Assembly: GCF_002368195.1 (NCBI RefSeq)
Contig: NZ_AP018178.1
Location: forward strand, 7,886,645 to 7,950,644
Direction: 5' to 3'
DNA: 64,000 bases
Origin: Calothrix sp. NIES-2100
GTDB taxonomy: Bacteria; Cyanobacteriota; Cyanobacteriia; Cyanobacteriales; Nostocaceae
Shown: positions 1-8,613 of the stretch, in pieces
Layout of the letters: the number at the start of each line of letters is the position of its first letter
Position numbering within the stretch: the first letter of the stretch is position 1
Notes under the pieces: model-generated
Databases searched by the model: none
What the model was told of the DNA's origin: nothing
The model's input: the letters and a program-made list of their open reading frames with translations, nothing else
Position numbers and translations under genes: made by a program

Positions 1-42
1 AAAGCAGGTTAAAAACAGATCTAAAGCTTGCTCGCTGTAATT

Positions 43-1473
43 ATGACGGCTCAAATCCACTTCATCCTCAACGATCGCACGGTCTGTACCTCTCAATCTC
101 CAGGTAGTACTGTGCTAGACTATCTGCGCTCATTAGAACGACTCACAGGAACTAAAGAGGGTTGCCGGGAAGGAGGATGTGGTGCTTGTACGGTACTTTT
201 AGGAGAATTACAAGGCGGAAACCTGGTTTACAAATCTGTCCTCTCCTGTTTGTTACCTCTGGGTGAAATATCAGGGAAACATCTCGTCACCATAGAAGGA
301 TTAAATCAACAAAAGCTTTCTCCCGTGCAACAAGCGATCGCTGATTTTGGTGCAACCCAATGCGGCTTTTGTACGCCAGGTATTGTCATGTCTCTGACTG
401 GCTACTTGTTGGCAAATGAGACAGAAGTCAGTGATGAAGGTGTAAAAAATGCTTTAAGTGGTAATCTTTGTCGCTGTACAGGTTACGCATCCCTGAAGCG
501 GGTGGGTAGTTTCTTAGTGAAGCTATTTGGCAATAGAACAAAATTAACTATTGCAGATTTAATCGCCCAGAAAATCATTCCCGAATATTTCCAAGATGTG
601 CGATCGCGTCTATCCCAGTTAGCCCCAACAACTTTAGAAAATGGAAAAGCAACGCCAGATTTTGTGATTGCCGGAGGTACTGATATTTATGTAGAACAAG
701 ACGATGTCATCCCAGATTCTCAAGTGACGTTATTAAACCAAACTTCAGTTGCAGAAATGAAGGGAATTTCCAGCTATGACAATCAGATTCACATTGGCGC
801 ACTCACGACTTTTGCAGAGTTTGCTACCCATCCAGAAATTATCAAACTGATTCCCGATATCCAAACCTACGTGCAGCGAATAGCCTCTTGGCAGATTCGC
901 AACCGTGCGACCTTGGGCGGTAATATCGTTGCTGCTTCTCCCTTGGCAGATGGGAGTATCATGCTGTTAGCCCTAGAGTCACAGTTAGTACTCGACTACG
1001 GAGTACAAAACCGCATCCTACCAATGACAGATTTCTTCCAGGGATACAAGGAAACAGCGAAAAAATCCGGCGAAATTTTAACCGAGATTGTGATTCCTCT
1101 CCCCTCTGCACTGACAAAGTTTAATTTTGAAAAAATATCGAAACGTCAATATTTAGATTGTGCTGTAGTTAATAGTGCGATCAAAATACGCTGTGAAGGG
1201 GATGTCATTCGTGAAATTGCAGTTTCTATGGGAGGTGTTTCTGCCATTCCTCTGTTATTAAAAGAAACTAGTGCTTATTTCCTTGGGAAAAGAATCACAT
1301 CCAAAACGATTCAGGGTGTTTTACCTTTCTTACAACAGGAAATTTCTACCATAAGCGATGTACATGGTTCTGAGGAGTATAAGCGACTGCTAGCGCGTCA
1401 GGTATTAATTGCTCACTTTACCAAGCTGTTTCCAGAATTTTTGCAAGTGAGAGATGTTTATGCAACGAATTGA
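43..1473 (+). CDS. xdhA: Xanthine dehydrogenase small subunit (2Fe-2S + FAD)
   Basis: Electron-transfer subunit of a molybdenum hydroxylase that oxidises hypoxanthine/xanthine in the cytoplasm. The N-terminus has the plant-type 2Fe-2S cysteines (C41, C46, C49 in EGCREGGCGAC) and the second cluster domain (C107, C110 in QCGFC; C143, C145 in LCRC). From about residue 195 follows an FAD domain with AGGTD and RATLGGN, then the CO-dehydrogenase flavoprotein C-terminal domain. At 476 aa it has the usual length of a fused FeS/FAD subunit. I prefer ATG 43 over an upstream TTG at 28 because the ferredoxin fold starts immediately. Its stop overlaps by 14 bases the start of a truncated xdhB copy, the remains of a coupled xdhA-xdhB operon; the intact partner is at 8614. 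Confidence 0.93.
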   Translation: MTAQIHFILNDRTVCTSQSPGSTVLDYLRSLERLTGTKEGCREGGCGACTVLLGELQGGNLVYKSVLSCLLPLGEISGKHLVTIEGLNQQKLSPVQQAIADFGATQCGFCTPGIVMSLTGYLLANETEVSDEGVKNALSGNLCRCTGYASLKRVGSFLVKLFGNRTKLTIADLIAQKIIPEYFQDVRSRLSQLAPTTLENGKATPDFVIAGGTDIYVEQDDVIPDSQVTLLNQTSVAEMKGISSYDNQIHIGALTTFAEFATHPEIIKLIPDIQTYVQRIASWQIRNRATLGGNIVAASPLADGSIMLLALESQLVLDYGVQNRILPMTDFFQGYKETAKKSGEILTEIVIPLPSALTKFNFEKISKRQYLDCAVVNSAIKIRCEGDVIREIAVSMGGVSAIPLLLKETSAYFLGKRITSKTIQGVLPFLQQEISTISDVHGSEEYKRLLARQVLIAHFTKLFPEFLQVRDVYATN

Positions 1474-1573
1474 TTCTGTTTACCACGTTCGAGGGGAGTC
1501 AGAATTTGTAGATGATATGCTCCCACCAGCCGAAATGCTTTACGCATCTGTGTTTTCTTCATCAGGAAAATGA
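1460..1573 (+). pseudogene. Truncated 5' end of xdhB (molybdopterin subunit remnant)
   Basis: The reading frame from ATG 1460 gives 37 codons (begins MQRIDSVYHVRGE) that match the first codons of the intact xdhB at 8614 (MQRIDAVYHVRGE), then stops at TGA 1571. By eye there are about 14 mismatches in the first 101 bases, so the copies are related but not freshly duplicated. The ATG overlaps the xdhA stop, which is the expected position of xdhB in a coupled operon. Homology to xdhB ends near 1560, where unrelated AT-rich sequence begins. It is a fossil of the ancestral operon junction, not a functional gene. Confidence 0.88.
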
Positions 1574-1786
1574 GGCTGATTATTGGGAAGTAACAGAAAG
1601 ATTTGGAAAGGATTTTGCAGAGTTAAATCAGGGACCTGCGGCTGGGCAACAACAGAATTACAGCAGTTTTCGAGCAAACCCGCCACAAAAATAATTGGGA
1701 AACTAAGTCCAGGATTGGTTTTAATATTTCTATCTGTGGTACGTTTGATTGCAATTTGCTGTATTATATACACAGAAAATTTTGAC

Positions 1787-3055
1787 ATGAAAAATTATCT
1801 TAATTATCCAAAAAGATTAAATAGAAGTCTAATCAAACTGCTGATACTAACAGTAGTGACAGTGCTTGCTTCAATTATGTATCCGGCTCAAAATCAACTG
1901 TTAAAGCCTCCGATTGTCTATGCCAAATCCACTAATGCAACTGAGACGATTGAACAAGTGGTAGATGTCAATATAAAAACTACTATTTCATCACTTGACG
2001 AGTATCATCCAGGGAAAATATATCTTTTAATAAAAAATAAATTTAATAAAGATATTTTGATAAGTCAAGTTTGTCCGATTGGTCCTGATTTTATAGATTT
2101 TGTTTATTCAAAAGATAAGATAACTATTTCTCCTCATCAAACCCAAATTCTTGCAATTGAAATCAAAACTCAAGGTCAAGTTTTACCTGGAAAGCATCTT
2201 TTTTTATTTAACATTTTTTTTCAATGGAAAGATTTAGGTAAAGTTAAAATAATAAATCTAGTTTCTTTTAAAGAAATTAACGTTGGGGTTATAGGTGAAT
2301 CAGAGATTCTCAAGCTTCTGGGAGTACCATCTCTTCTAGTTCTTCCAGGATTTCTAATGCTAGTGACAGTAAAAATATTTTGGGAACTTAATAATACTAA
2401 AGACAAAAATAACACATTTCCACTAAAAACTATCAGCCCGGAATTCTGGTTCATAGCCATAACATTATCAATACCTATGATATTTCTTTATCCTATTATT
2501 ACTGAGCGGGTTTTAAAAATCCGTCGTAGCTATCTAGAAACCTATGGACCCACCGATGTATTACTAGTTTGGGTATCTTCAATACTTCTTGCTGCTGCAT
2601 TATACTTAATAAGTATAGGTTCAATTAATTTATATAAAATATGGAGAATAAAACAAGATGCTCCTTCACCAGAAGATGACCCTGTAACAATACTGTACAA
2701 GCTAGATAAGCAAGGTTTAGGGGTTGCTCTAGAGTGTGTGAATTTGAAAGGGATAGAACAACCTGTATTTTTACTTGAATCCACAAAAGATGACAAAGAA
2801 AAGCTTTGGGTAGCTCCTCCTATTATCTTGGAATGGCTTAAAGGAAGTGAGTGTAAGACACTGCGGGAAGATGTGAGCAACCAACTTACTCTCCAAGGTA
2901 AGGCTAAGACTTTGGCAAATTTACTCAAAAAAGGTGAAAAAATTAAGGCACTGCGAGTAGATTGGCAAACTGGAAGTAATATCCTTAAACCTAAGCAAGT
3001 GAAGAGTATAGATATTACAAATTATTCAAAGGATATTTTTGTCAAAGAAAAATGA
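1787..3055 (+). CDS. Membrane protein of unknown function
   Basis: I do not recognise this 422-aa protein. From ATG 1787 it has a basic N-terminus and a hydrophobic stretch (about residues 16-36) that may be a signal peptide or anchor. A non-cytoplasmic beta-rich region with a single Cys follows to about residue 165. Then come three strong membrane helices (about 180-200, 223-245, 260-282) and a charged cytoplasmic tail of about 140 residues. The open frame extends upstream to 1583, but that part overlaps the xdhB remnant region and is compositionally unlike the rest, so ATG 1787 is preferred although I see no clear Shine-Dalgarno. It is AT-rich compared with the flanking xdh genes and lies inside the segment that separates xdhA from xdhB, which suggests acquisition. 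Confidence 0.7.
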   Translation: MKNYLNYPKRLNRSLIKLLILTVVTVLASIMYPAQNQLLKPPIVYAKSTNATETIEQVVDVNIKTTISSLDEYHPGKIYLLIKNKFNKDILISQVCPIGPDFIDFVYSKDKITISPHQTQILAIEIKTQGQVLPGKHLFLFNIFFQWKDLGKVKIINLVSFKEINVGVIGESEILKLLGVPSLLVLPGFLMLVTVKIFWELNNTKDKNNTFPLKTISPEFWFIAITLSIPMIFLYPIITERVLKIRRSYLETYGPTDVLLVWVSSILLAAALYLISIGSINLYKIWRIKQDAPSPEDDPVTILYKLDKQGLGVALECVNLKGIEQPVFLLESTKDDKEKLWVAPPIILEWLKGSECKTLREDVSNQLTLQGKAKTLANLLKKGEKIKALRVDWQTGSNILKPKQVKSIDITNYSKDIFVKEK

Positions 3056-3078
3056 ACATATCTAAGGAGAACAGGATT

Positions 3079-3153
3079 ATGGCATCACAATATATTGTCC
3101 TACTTCAAACCCCTTTCTCTTTTGAAAAAGGGGTTTATGTGGCGGTCATTTAA
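3079..3153 (+). CDS. Possible 24-codon small ORF
   Basis: ATG 3079 lies 9 bases after AAGGAGA (3063-3069), the best ribosome-binding site in this stretch, and opens a 24-codon frame (begins MASQYIVLLQ) ending at TAA 3151. The hairpin at 3107-3136 lies inside the frame, so it may equally be leader or terminator sequence. No homology is known to me. Reported only because of the ribosome-binding site. Confidence 0.2.
   Translation: MASQYIVLLQTPFSFEKGVYVAVI
3107..3136 (+). terminator. Rho-independent-like hairpin after the membrane protein gene
   Basis: AAACCCCTTT and AAAGGGGTTT form a 10-bp stem around a short loop, 52 bases after the stop at 3055. No long T-run follows, so termination is likely but not certain. 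Confidence 0.55.
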
Positions 3154-3206
3154 GAGCCGCGACTGTGGAATAAGTTTGATGTCGTGTCATTTTAGAGCCG
3201 CTACTA
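3138..3206. repeat. Direct repeat pair in a 324-bp gene-free spacer
   Basis: Two near-identical copies of gtcatttaagagccgcgact (about 3145-3164) and gtcattttagagccgctact (about 3185-3205) lie between the two unknown genes. The rest of the spacer up to 3379 is AT-rich with no recognisable gene; ttaactatattataac just before the next start could contain a promoter -10. Confidence 0.5.
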
Positions 3207-3379
3207 GGTAAGAGCCGTATCATCCTTTCAGATTACCTAGTTTTTGATACTCACAGTTTTAACCTCCAAACAAAATTTACAGATTTTATTTGTGGTAATC
3301 CCTTGTCAAACCACCTGATAAACCATCCTCATACTTCTACTGAAATACTAGGTCTACCCTTAGTTAACTATATTATAAC

Positions 3380-4603
3380 ATGAACAAAAAAAATATCATA
3401 AATGGAGTAATTTTACAAGTGACCTTAGAAATTAAAATCCACGATTTCCAGTTATCTTTGATCTGGGCTGAGACAATTCTCGACCTTCTTGAAGAAAACC
3501 CTCCTTCTTCACCTTTATTTTTTCTTGGTCGTGACTACGAATACAAGAAACAGTTTGAAGCTCTAAAGCAAAACAAAGAACCTTTGTGTCTAAAGTTACC
3601 TTGGCTGGGGATGAACAAGGAACTTTACCTCAAACTGCCTTGGAAAGATCAAAAGCTAGCAGGACAACATTTTTGGGTATACTACTTATTCGGTAAGAAA
3701 GGGCACATAGATATCAATGGTGAGAAAGCTTGGCAAGCACTCGTTCCGTTTCGCTGTAATGTTCCTGTTGTGGTAGAGTCTCCGCAGTGCTTCGGGGAAA
3801 AAGGCTACCTCAAATTAGAATCATTTTTTTATCCTCATGGTATTGCTTTAGTTGTAACAGCAAGATGTCGCAGCCAACTTCCCTTGGATAAAGCTGTTGA
3901 TGTAGCCTTTCAAGTTAGAAGGGGAAAAACATTGGAGGTGGAATGGAATCCAGGAGTTTCAGAAAACTTAACTCTTTGCACTTTTGCTGAGAAATGTTTC
4001 ACAGCTTTTCGCGCAGGTATTCTACAACGTAAAACACAATCAGTTGAACCTTTTACAATCTTTACTGTTATCAGAGGGGAGGGGGTAGACCCAACTACTA
4101 GATTAATTACAGATGAAGTCCATCGTGCACTGCAAGCAGTGACTGAATGGAACCAAGATTATAAATTTGCACATCTCTTAGGTATCGATGAGACAAAGTT
4201 AGCAATTAGAAAGATATCTCCTGATAGTCACATCATATATGAACGTCCAAGGAGTCGAGCAATTTGGTTCCCAGCGTTATTTACTCAACCACCAGAAACT
4301 CATGTACACTCTCTTAGCTGCTACCATAATAATTTTGTGTTTGCATCCCTGCAAGTAGAGAGCCTAGGTAGCCTAGTCTCAGTAGTGGCTGAAGACATAA
4401 GGAGCGGGAAAAAAGAGTTTCTTAACTTACCAAAACACCTTCGTGATTGTGTGAAGCAGGCAGTTGTTAATCTTAGCTTGCTTTATGGAGGTAGTTATGA
4501 TACATACCGCTCTTCAAGTCCTCGAGTTCAACTTGAACAGAACTCTATTATTGAAGACATTAACGAAGTTCGGAAAGCTCTTAACTGGAATCCCCTATCA
4601 TAA
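3380..4603 (+). CDS. Protein of unknown function (407 aa)
   Basis: I do not recognise the family. It is a soluble-looking protein without signal peptide or membrane helices, with a short duplicated motif near residues 73-91 (LKLPWLGMNKE then LKLPWKDQKL). The C-terminal third (HVHSLSCYHNNF and following) has the look of a folded enzymatic or binding domain, but no catalytic motif can be named. ATG 3380 is used; no clear Shine-Dalgarno precedes it. It sits 324 bp after the unknown membrane protein on the same strand, within the segment inserted between xdhA and xdhB. The two may form a cassette, which is only inference from adjacency. Confidence 0.68.
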   Translation: MNKKNIINGVILQVTLEIKIHDFQLSLIWAETILDLLEENPPSSPLFFLGRDYEYKKQFEALKQNKEPLCLKLPWLGMNKELYLKLPWKDQKLAGQHFWVYYLFGKKGHIDINGEKAWQALVPFRCNVPVVVESPQCFGEKGYLKLESFFYPHGIALVVTARCRSQLPLDKAVDVAFQVRRGKTLEVEWNPGVSENLTLCTFAEKCFTAFRAGILQRKTQSVEPFTIFTVIRGEGVDPTTRLITDEVHRALQAVTEWNQDYKFAHLLGIDETKLAIRKISPDSHIIYERPRSRAIWFPALFTQPPETHVHSLSCYHNNFVFASLQVESLGSLVSVVAEDIRSGKKEFLNLPKHLRDCVKQAVVNLSLLYGGSYDTYRSSSPRVQLEQNSIIEDINEVRKALNWNPLS

Positions 4604-4713
4604 GCACACTGTTCAGTAGATGTCAGGTGTGTTATGACCGAGGAAATCGCCCCTGATTTTCCCTTAGCTTAATGGTGATTCATCACCCATCCTGCACCAT
4701 AACAACTAGAACC

Positions 4714-4738
4714 AAAAAAAAGGCGATCGCCTTTTTTT
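4714..4738. terminator. Palindromic terminator with a HIP1 core
   Basis: A perfect palindrome: eight A, GGCGATCGCC, seven T. It lies 110 bases after the stop of the 407-aa gene and has the A-stem-T layout of a bidirectional intrinsic terminator, with the HIP1 octamer as the stem. Confidence 0.6.
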
Positions 4739-4918
4739 ATTTCCTCACAACTTCCTCAACATCTTTATTATAAATTTAGTATGTAAATAAAATCACTGAC
4801 CATCCTGACTGTTTAGCTCTACTTATATAAACCTCTCAAAATGAGGTAAAAAATCTGCTCGATGGTTTTTTCTCCCCACAGGTAAACTCTTCATTAATAG
4901 TTGAAGGAGGAAGAGAAG

Positions 4919-6550
4919 GTGAATAATAAACAATTCTTGACCTCAAATAGGTGGATTATCCTAACAGGAATTCTGTTTGGTACATTGGGGGCGCTAGCCG
5001 TCAACTGGGGAAATCCACCGAATATGGGCATTTGTGCAGCCTGTTTTTTGCGGGATACGGCTGGTGCGTTGCAACTGCACCACAACCCTCTAGCACAATA
5101 CATCCGACCTGAGATAATTGGATTTGTTCTGGGGGCATTTGGCATTTCTCTAGCGATGGGAGAATGGCGATCGCGTGGGGGTTCTTCTCCCATTCTCCGC
5201 TTTATCTTGGGTGCGTTCGTCATGATTGGCGTGCTGGTGTTTTTAGGGTGTCCCATTCGAGTCATACTTCGCATTGCTGGGGGCGATCTCAATGGTGCGA
5301 TCGCGCTAGCAGGATTCGTGGCTGGAATCGGAACTGGGACATTCTTCTTGAAGCAAGGTTTCTCTCTGGGGACTAACGCTAACCAAGCCCCAGTGGTGGG
5401 ACTAATCGCGCCCTTAATGACAGTGGGCTTGCTTGTTCTACTGGTAAGGCATCCTGCTTTCATTGCCTTCAGTACAACGGGGGCTGGCGCTCAACATACA
5501 CCAATACTTTTTGGTCTGGGATTGGGGCTGTTGGTTGGTGTGATGGTACAGCGGACTCGATTTTGTTCGATCGGAGCATGGCGGGATATCTTTTTGGTCA
5601 AAGATTTCCAATTGTTCAGTGGCGTTGCAGCTTTCCTAATGGCGGCTGTGTTAACTAATTATATAGCTGGCAATTTCAGCCCAACTGGAATTGGCTATCA
5701 CTGGGGCTTCACTCACCAACCGATCGCACTGCCGATGACGCACTGGACTGAATATGTCTGGACGTTCCTAAGTCTGGCTTTAGTGGGTTTAGCAGGAACT
5801 TTTCTGGAAGGTTGTCCACTGCGAAATTTAATCCGCGCTGGTGAAGGTGATACCGATGCTACGGTGACAATCCTCGGCTATTTTGCAGGAGCTGCGATCA
5901 CCCATCGTCTACCCATTGCTTCCAGTTCCGCAGGTTTGGGCAGTTGGGGGCCAATGGCTGTCCTCTTAGGGCTTGGCTTCTGTCTGGTTTTGGGGTTCCT
6001 ACAACTGAGAAGTATGCAACCTCAAGCTCAACAAGAGAAACAGATGTTTGCAGGAGATGGCATAATTATCTTCCCTGATGTTGCCTCGGCTATGAAAACA
6101 GAAAAGGCAATTCAAACAACTGGGTATGATGTGAAGCTAGTAGCGCCTCCACCCGAACTGCGAATGGGTTGCGATCTAGCACTGGAAATCAGTTTAGTGC
6201 AGCAGCATGGCATTGAACGGTTATTGCAGGAGCAAAGCCTCACCTATGTCAAAATCCTGCCGATCAGCAAAGGAAGTACCCGGATGTGCGAAATCGTCAA
6301 AGTCACTGATTTTGGTCAGTGGGTGATGGTGAAAGCCGGGAATATGAAACTTTCTTATGAAAAAGATACAGGAGCGATCGTTAACATATCTGGTGGAGGG
6401 TGTCCGGATATTCCGTATCTCCATGCCGAAATGGTAGACAAACCTCTCAATCAAGCTCCTCATCCGCGAGACTTGGGCTATACCCTCTGTGCCACAATGC
6501 TGCAACGTGCTTACGAAGAGTCCCTTCACCTTGAACAAGGAGGAATCTAA
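4919..6550 (+). CDS. yedE: YedE-type sulfur/selenium transporter fused to a DUF3343-like domain
   Basis: Integral membrane protein of the YeeE/YedE family, which imports reduced sulfur compounds and, in one subgroup, is proposed to handle selenium. About residues 1-365 contain repeated membrane helices with the family Cys motifs FLGCPIR, RTRFCSIG and LEGCPLRNLIRAGEGD. The region after about residue 385 looks like a DUF3343 (putative Se/S carrier) domain with GCDLALE, followed by a further ~90 residues with SGGGCPDIP. GTG 4919 is chosen because AAGGAGG (4904-4910) ends 8 bases before it; the upstream TTG would overlap that site. The next gene starts 3 bases after the stop, so they are co-transcribed. 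Substrate (S or Se) cannot be told from sequence; the DUF3343 assignment is moderate. Confidence 0.82.
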   Translation: MNNKQFLTSNRWIILTGILFGTLGALAVNWGNPPNMGICAACFLRDTAGALQLHHNPLAQYIRPEIIGFVLGAFGISLAMGEWRSRGGSSPILRFILGAFVMIGVLVFLGCPIRVILRIAGGDLNGAIALAGFVAGIGTGTFFLKQGFSLGTNANQAPVVGLIAPLMTVGLLVLLVRHPAFIAFSTTGAGAQHTPILFGLGLGLLVGVMVQRTRFCSIGAWRDIFLVKDFQLFSGVAAFLMAAVLTNYIAGNFSPTGIGYHWGFTHQPIALPMTHWTEYVWTFLSLALVGLAGTFLEGCPLRNLIRAGEGDTDATVTILGYFAGAAITHRLPIASSSAGLGSWGPMAVLLGLGFCLVLGFLQLRSMQPQAQQEKQMFAGDGIIIFPDVASAMKTEKAIQTTGYDVKLVAPPPELRMGCDLALEISLVQQHGIERLLQEQSLTYVKILPISKGSTRMCEIVKVTDFGQWVMVKAGNMKLSYEKDTGAIVNISGGGCPDIPYLHAEMVDKPLNQAPHPRDLGYTLCATMLQRAYEESLHLEQGGI

Positions 6551-6552
6551 TT

Positions 6553-7443
6553 ATGCTACTCCTGTTTGGTAGTGTCCCCGATCCATCCTTACCGCTGACG
6601 ATGGGTGCAGTTCAACGGGATGGAGATGTACTGGTGGCAGAAGGACGTAGTTTCTCTCGCACTCAAGGAACGGGTGCTATGATCAGTGCCGCTTTAGCTG
6701 TCACCACAAGTTTAGGTTTAGATCCACCCTATGTTTTAGTTGCAGGTGATATTGGGGATGGCAAGGGCACCAAGGCATTGTTTCAATATTTGACCCAAAA
6801 CATTGTTATCCTCTCGCCGCAAGTGCTGACCCTGCACTATTGTCTACCGATCATGGGACTGTTGAAAAAACTCTGTGAAGCCATTGGGGGCTGTCCTCAA
6901 CGACCCATTCTGATTGCTGATGCTGGGGGAATGTATGCGGCTAAAGGAGCTGGGTTAGCTCAAGAGTTTGACATTTTCACACCAGATACCTGCGAAATCG
7001 CGTTTCTGGCTGATCCACAAGCCACCCATCCAGCTTATATTTCCCATCACCTGTTAGCTTCGGATGCCAGTGCTGTTCCTGAGCAAATTAAGACTGCATT
7101 CCAACTCAACAGTGCCGCAAAACTTTTGCTGGTTAAAGGTAAAACAGACTATGTAGCGATCGATGGGCAGATTGTTGCCACAATTGATCAACCTAATGTT
7201 CCCACCTTAGAACCAATTGGGGGAACAGGAGATACCATTACGGGTTTAGTTTCAGCGCTCGTCTATGCTGGAATTAGCCACAAAGAAGCGGCTGTCATGG
7301 CTTGTCAGATTAACCGCATCGCCGGACAAATAGCTCAACCAACCCCTGCAACTAAAGTTAGACAGGTGGTAGATCAATTCCCAATGGTCTTAGCACAATA
7401 CTACAGCCAATTGACTCAACCACTGGCAGTTCAGCATATCTGA
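6553..7443 (+). CDS. Ribokinase/NAD(P)H-hydrate dehydratase-fold protein
   Basis: The C-terminus has GGTGDT with the catalytic-type Asp D227, followed by an alpha-helical segment (ITGLVSALVYAG) typical of the ribokinase superfamily and closest in feel to the NAXD (YjeF C-terminal) branch. At 296 aa it has the size of a stand-alone NAXD domain but lacks the YjeF epimerase half. It starts 3 bases after the transporter stop, behind GGAGG at 6539-6543, so translation is probably coupled. This tight pairing suggests a role linked to the transported element or to a nucleotide-type metabolite. Substrate is unknown; it should not be named NAD(P)H-hydrate dehydratase without a search. Confidence 0.75.
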   Translation: MLLLFGSVPDPSLPLTMGAVQRDGDVLVAEGRSFSRTQGTGAMISAALAVTTSLGLDPPYVLVAGDIGDGKGTKALFQYLTQNIVILSPQVLTLHYCLPIMGLLKKLCEAIGGCPQRPILIADAGGMYAAKGAGLAQEFDIFTPDTCEIAFLADPQATHPAYISHHLLASDASAVPEQIKTAFQLNSAAKLLLVKGKTDYVAIDGQIVATIDQPNVPTLEPIGGTGDTITGLVSALVYAGISHKEAAVMACQINRIAGQIAQPTPATKVRQVVDQFPMVLAQYYSQLTQPLAVQHI

Positions 7444-7549
7444 CGATATCAGCTGAGACTTTAGCTTTGGAACTGACAGCGATTAACTTTCGAGATTAGC
7501 CATTGAATCAGCAAAAGTTACACAGGCCTGATTAAAGAAGGAGTATGGT

Positions 7550-8095
7550 ATGAAAGTCCAACAACCCATTTATCCCAACCCTCCACTGGCAGCAGCACAG
7601 TCTAATTTAGGAACGGTGTTGTATCAACAAGGGCAATTCCAGGAGGCGATCCTAGAATTCAAACGGGCAATCAGCCTCGATCCAGAGATAGCTGAAGTGC
7701 ATTCTAATCTGGGGCTTGCCCTTTACCGCCAGGGTGATCTGGAAGCAGCAGTGACGGCATTTGAGCAAGCAATCCAACTTAACTCTAATTGTGTTGATGC
7801 TCACTACAATTTAGGTGTCGTCCTGTGTCAACAAGATAAATGGGAGGAAGCAGCAGTTGCATTCCGTCAAGCGATTCGCCTCAATCCAGGATTAGCCGAT
7901 GCACACGACAATTTAGGAGTAGTCTTGTATCAGCAAGGTAAAGTAGATGAGGCGATCGCTGAATTTCGCAAAGCCGTTCCGCTCGATCCTTATCTCGCAG
8001 AAACTCACAACAATTTAGGATTGGCTTTAGCTGCACAGGGTAATGAACAAGAAGCGATCGCAGAACTAAATATGGCAGAGCAATTGCATGGATAA
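7550..8095 (+). CDS. Tetratricopeptide repeat protein
   Basis: A 181-aa protein made almost entirely of five 34-residue TPR units from about residue 14 to the end (NLGTVLYQQGQFQEAI, NLGLALYRQGDLEAAV and so on), each with the G-x-x-x-A-I pattern. No signal peptide or other domain, so it probably acts as a cytoplasmic protein-protein scaffold. ATG 7550 is preceded by AAGGAG. It lies 107 bp after the kinase-like gene on the same strand and may belong to the same transcript, but nothing in the sequence gives its partner. Confidence 0.85.
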   Translation: MKVQQPIYPNPPLAAAQSNLGTVLYQQGQFQEAILEFKRAISLDPEIAEVHSNLGLALYRQGDLEAAVTAFEQAIQLNSNCVDAHYNLGVVLCQQDKWEEAAVAFRQAIRLNPGLADAHDNLGVVLYQQGKVDEAIAEFRKAVPLDPYLAETHNNLGLALAAQGNEQEAIAELNMAEQLHG

Positions 8096-8190
8096 TTTGA
8101 GTAGTTCTGTGCGATGGGTTGGCTGTGGATGGTGCGATCGCAAATTATACCAAATCAAATCATGTTGGCGACACATCAATATATTCTAGA

Positions 8191-8414
8191 GGGCATGGCA
8201 GTGCCCATACGTGTCAACTTAACATGAAACCCTTGCCAAAGCTTGATTTTGAATTAAATCGCTTAACATCAAGATCCGCGTTACCCCACCCCAGTTTTGT
8301 CTAAAGCCAAAACGTCCCCTCAGAGTTTACGGGGAGGGGATTAAGGGGTGGGGTGAAAGACTTGTGGGATAAGCGTTTTAACTTAAGTTGACACCAATGG
8401 GCAGTGCCATGCCC
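8191..8414. repeat. MITE-like element with 32-bp terminal inverted repeats
   Basis: The left arm 8191-8222 (gggcatggcagtgcccat...) and right arm 8383-8414 pair as inverted repeats with about 29 of 32 matches. The interior has further palindromes (accccacccc/ggggtggggt and cccctc...gaggggat). A related element is at 34616-34991 and a half-copy at 39095-39126. It has no coding capacity and occupies most of the 518-bp spacer in front of xdhB; the remainder shows no gene. Confidence 0.65.
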
Positions 8415-8613
8415 CTACAATCTGTCGCAATTCTGTATACTAAGGGTTTCAGGCAATGGCTAATAGGTTGAGTTTAAGTTAGATACAAAAGTGCGATCGC
8501 ATCTACAAGTACTTTTCATCAAGTTAGTCAATCTGGCATTTGTGAATGATTGACTATCAATGTTGTGCAAAAACCTGGTGTGAATAGCCGATAGAGAAAA
8601 GTGAGAGATTTGT

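Noticed and set aside
1512..1786. N-terminal extension of the membrane protein (frame from 1583) and an overlapping 60-residue ORF
   Set aside because: This stretch follows the xdhB stump and has no signal peptide or domain; ATG 1787 begins a normal membrane-protein N-terminus.
4894..5463. Antisense 189-residue ORF inside the YedE-like gene
   Set aside because: Shadow of the real gene; the sense strand has conserved membrane and Cys motifs.
8119..8304. ORF of 61 residues before xdhB
   Set aside because: Crosses the left half of the MITE-like element; no plausible protein features.
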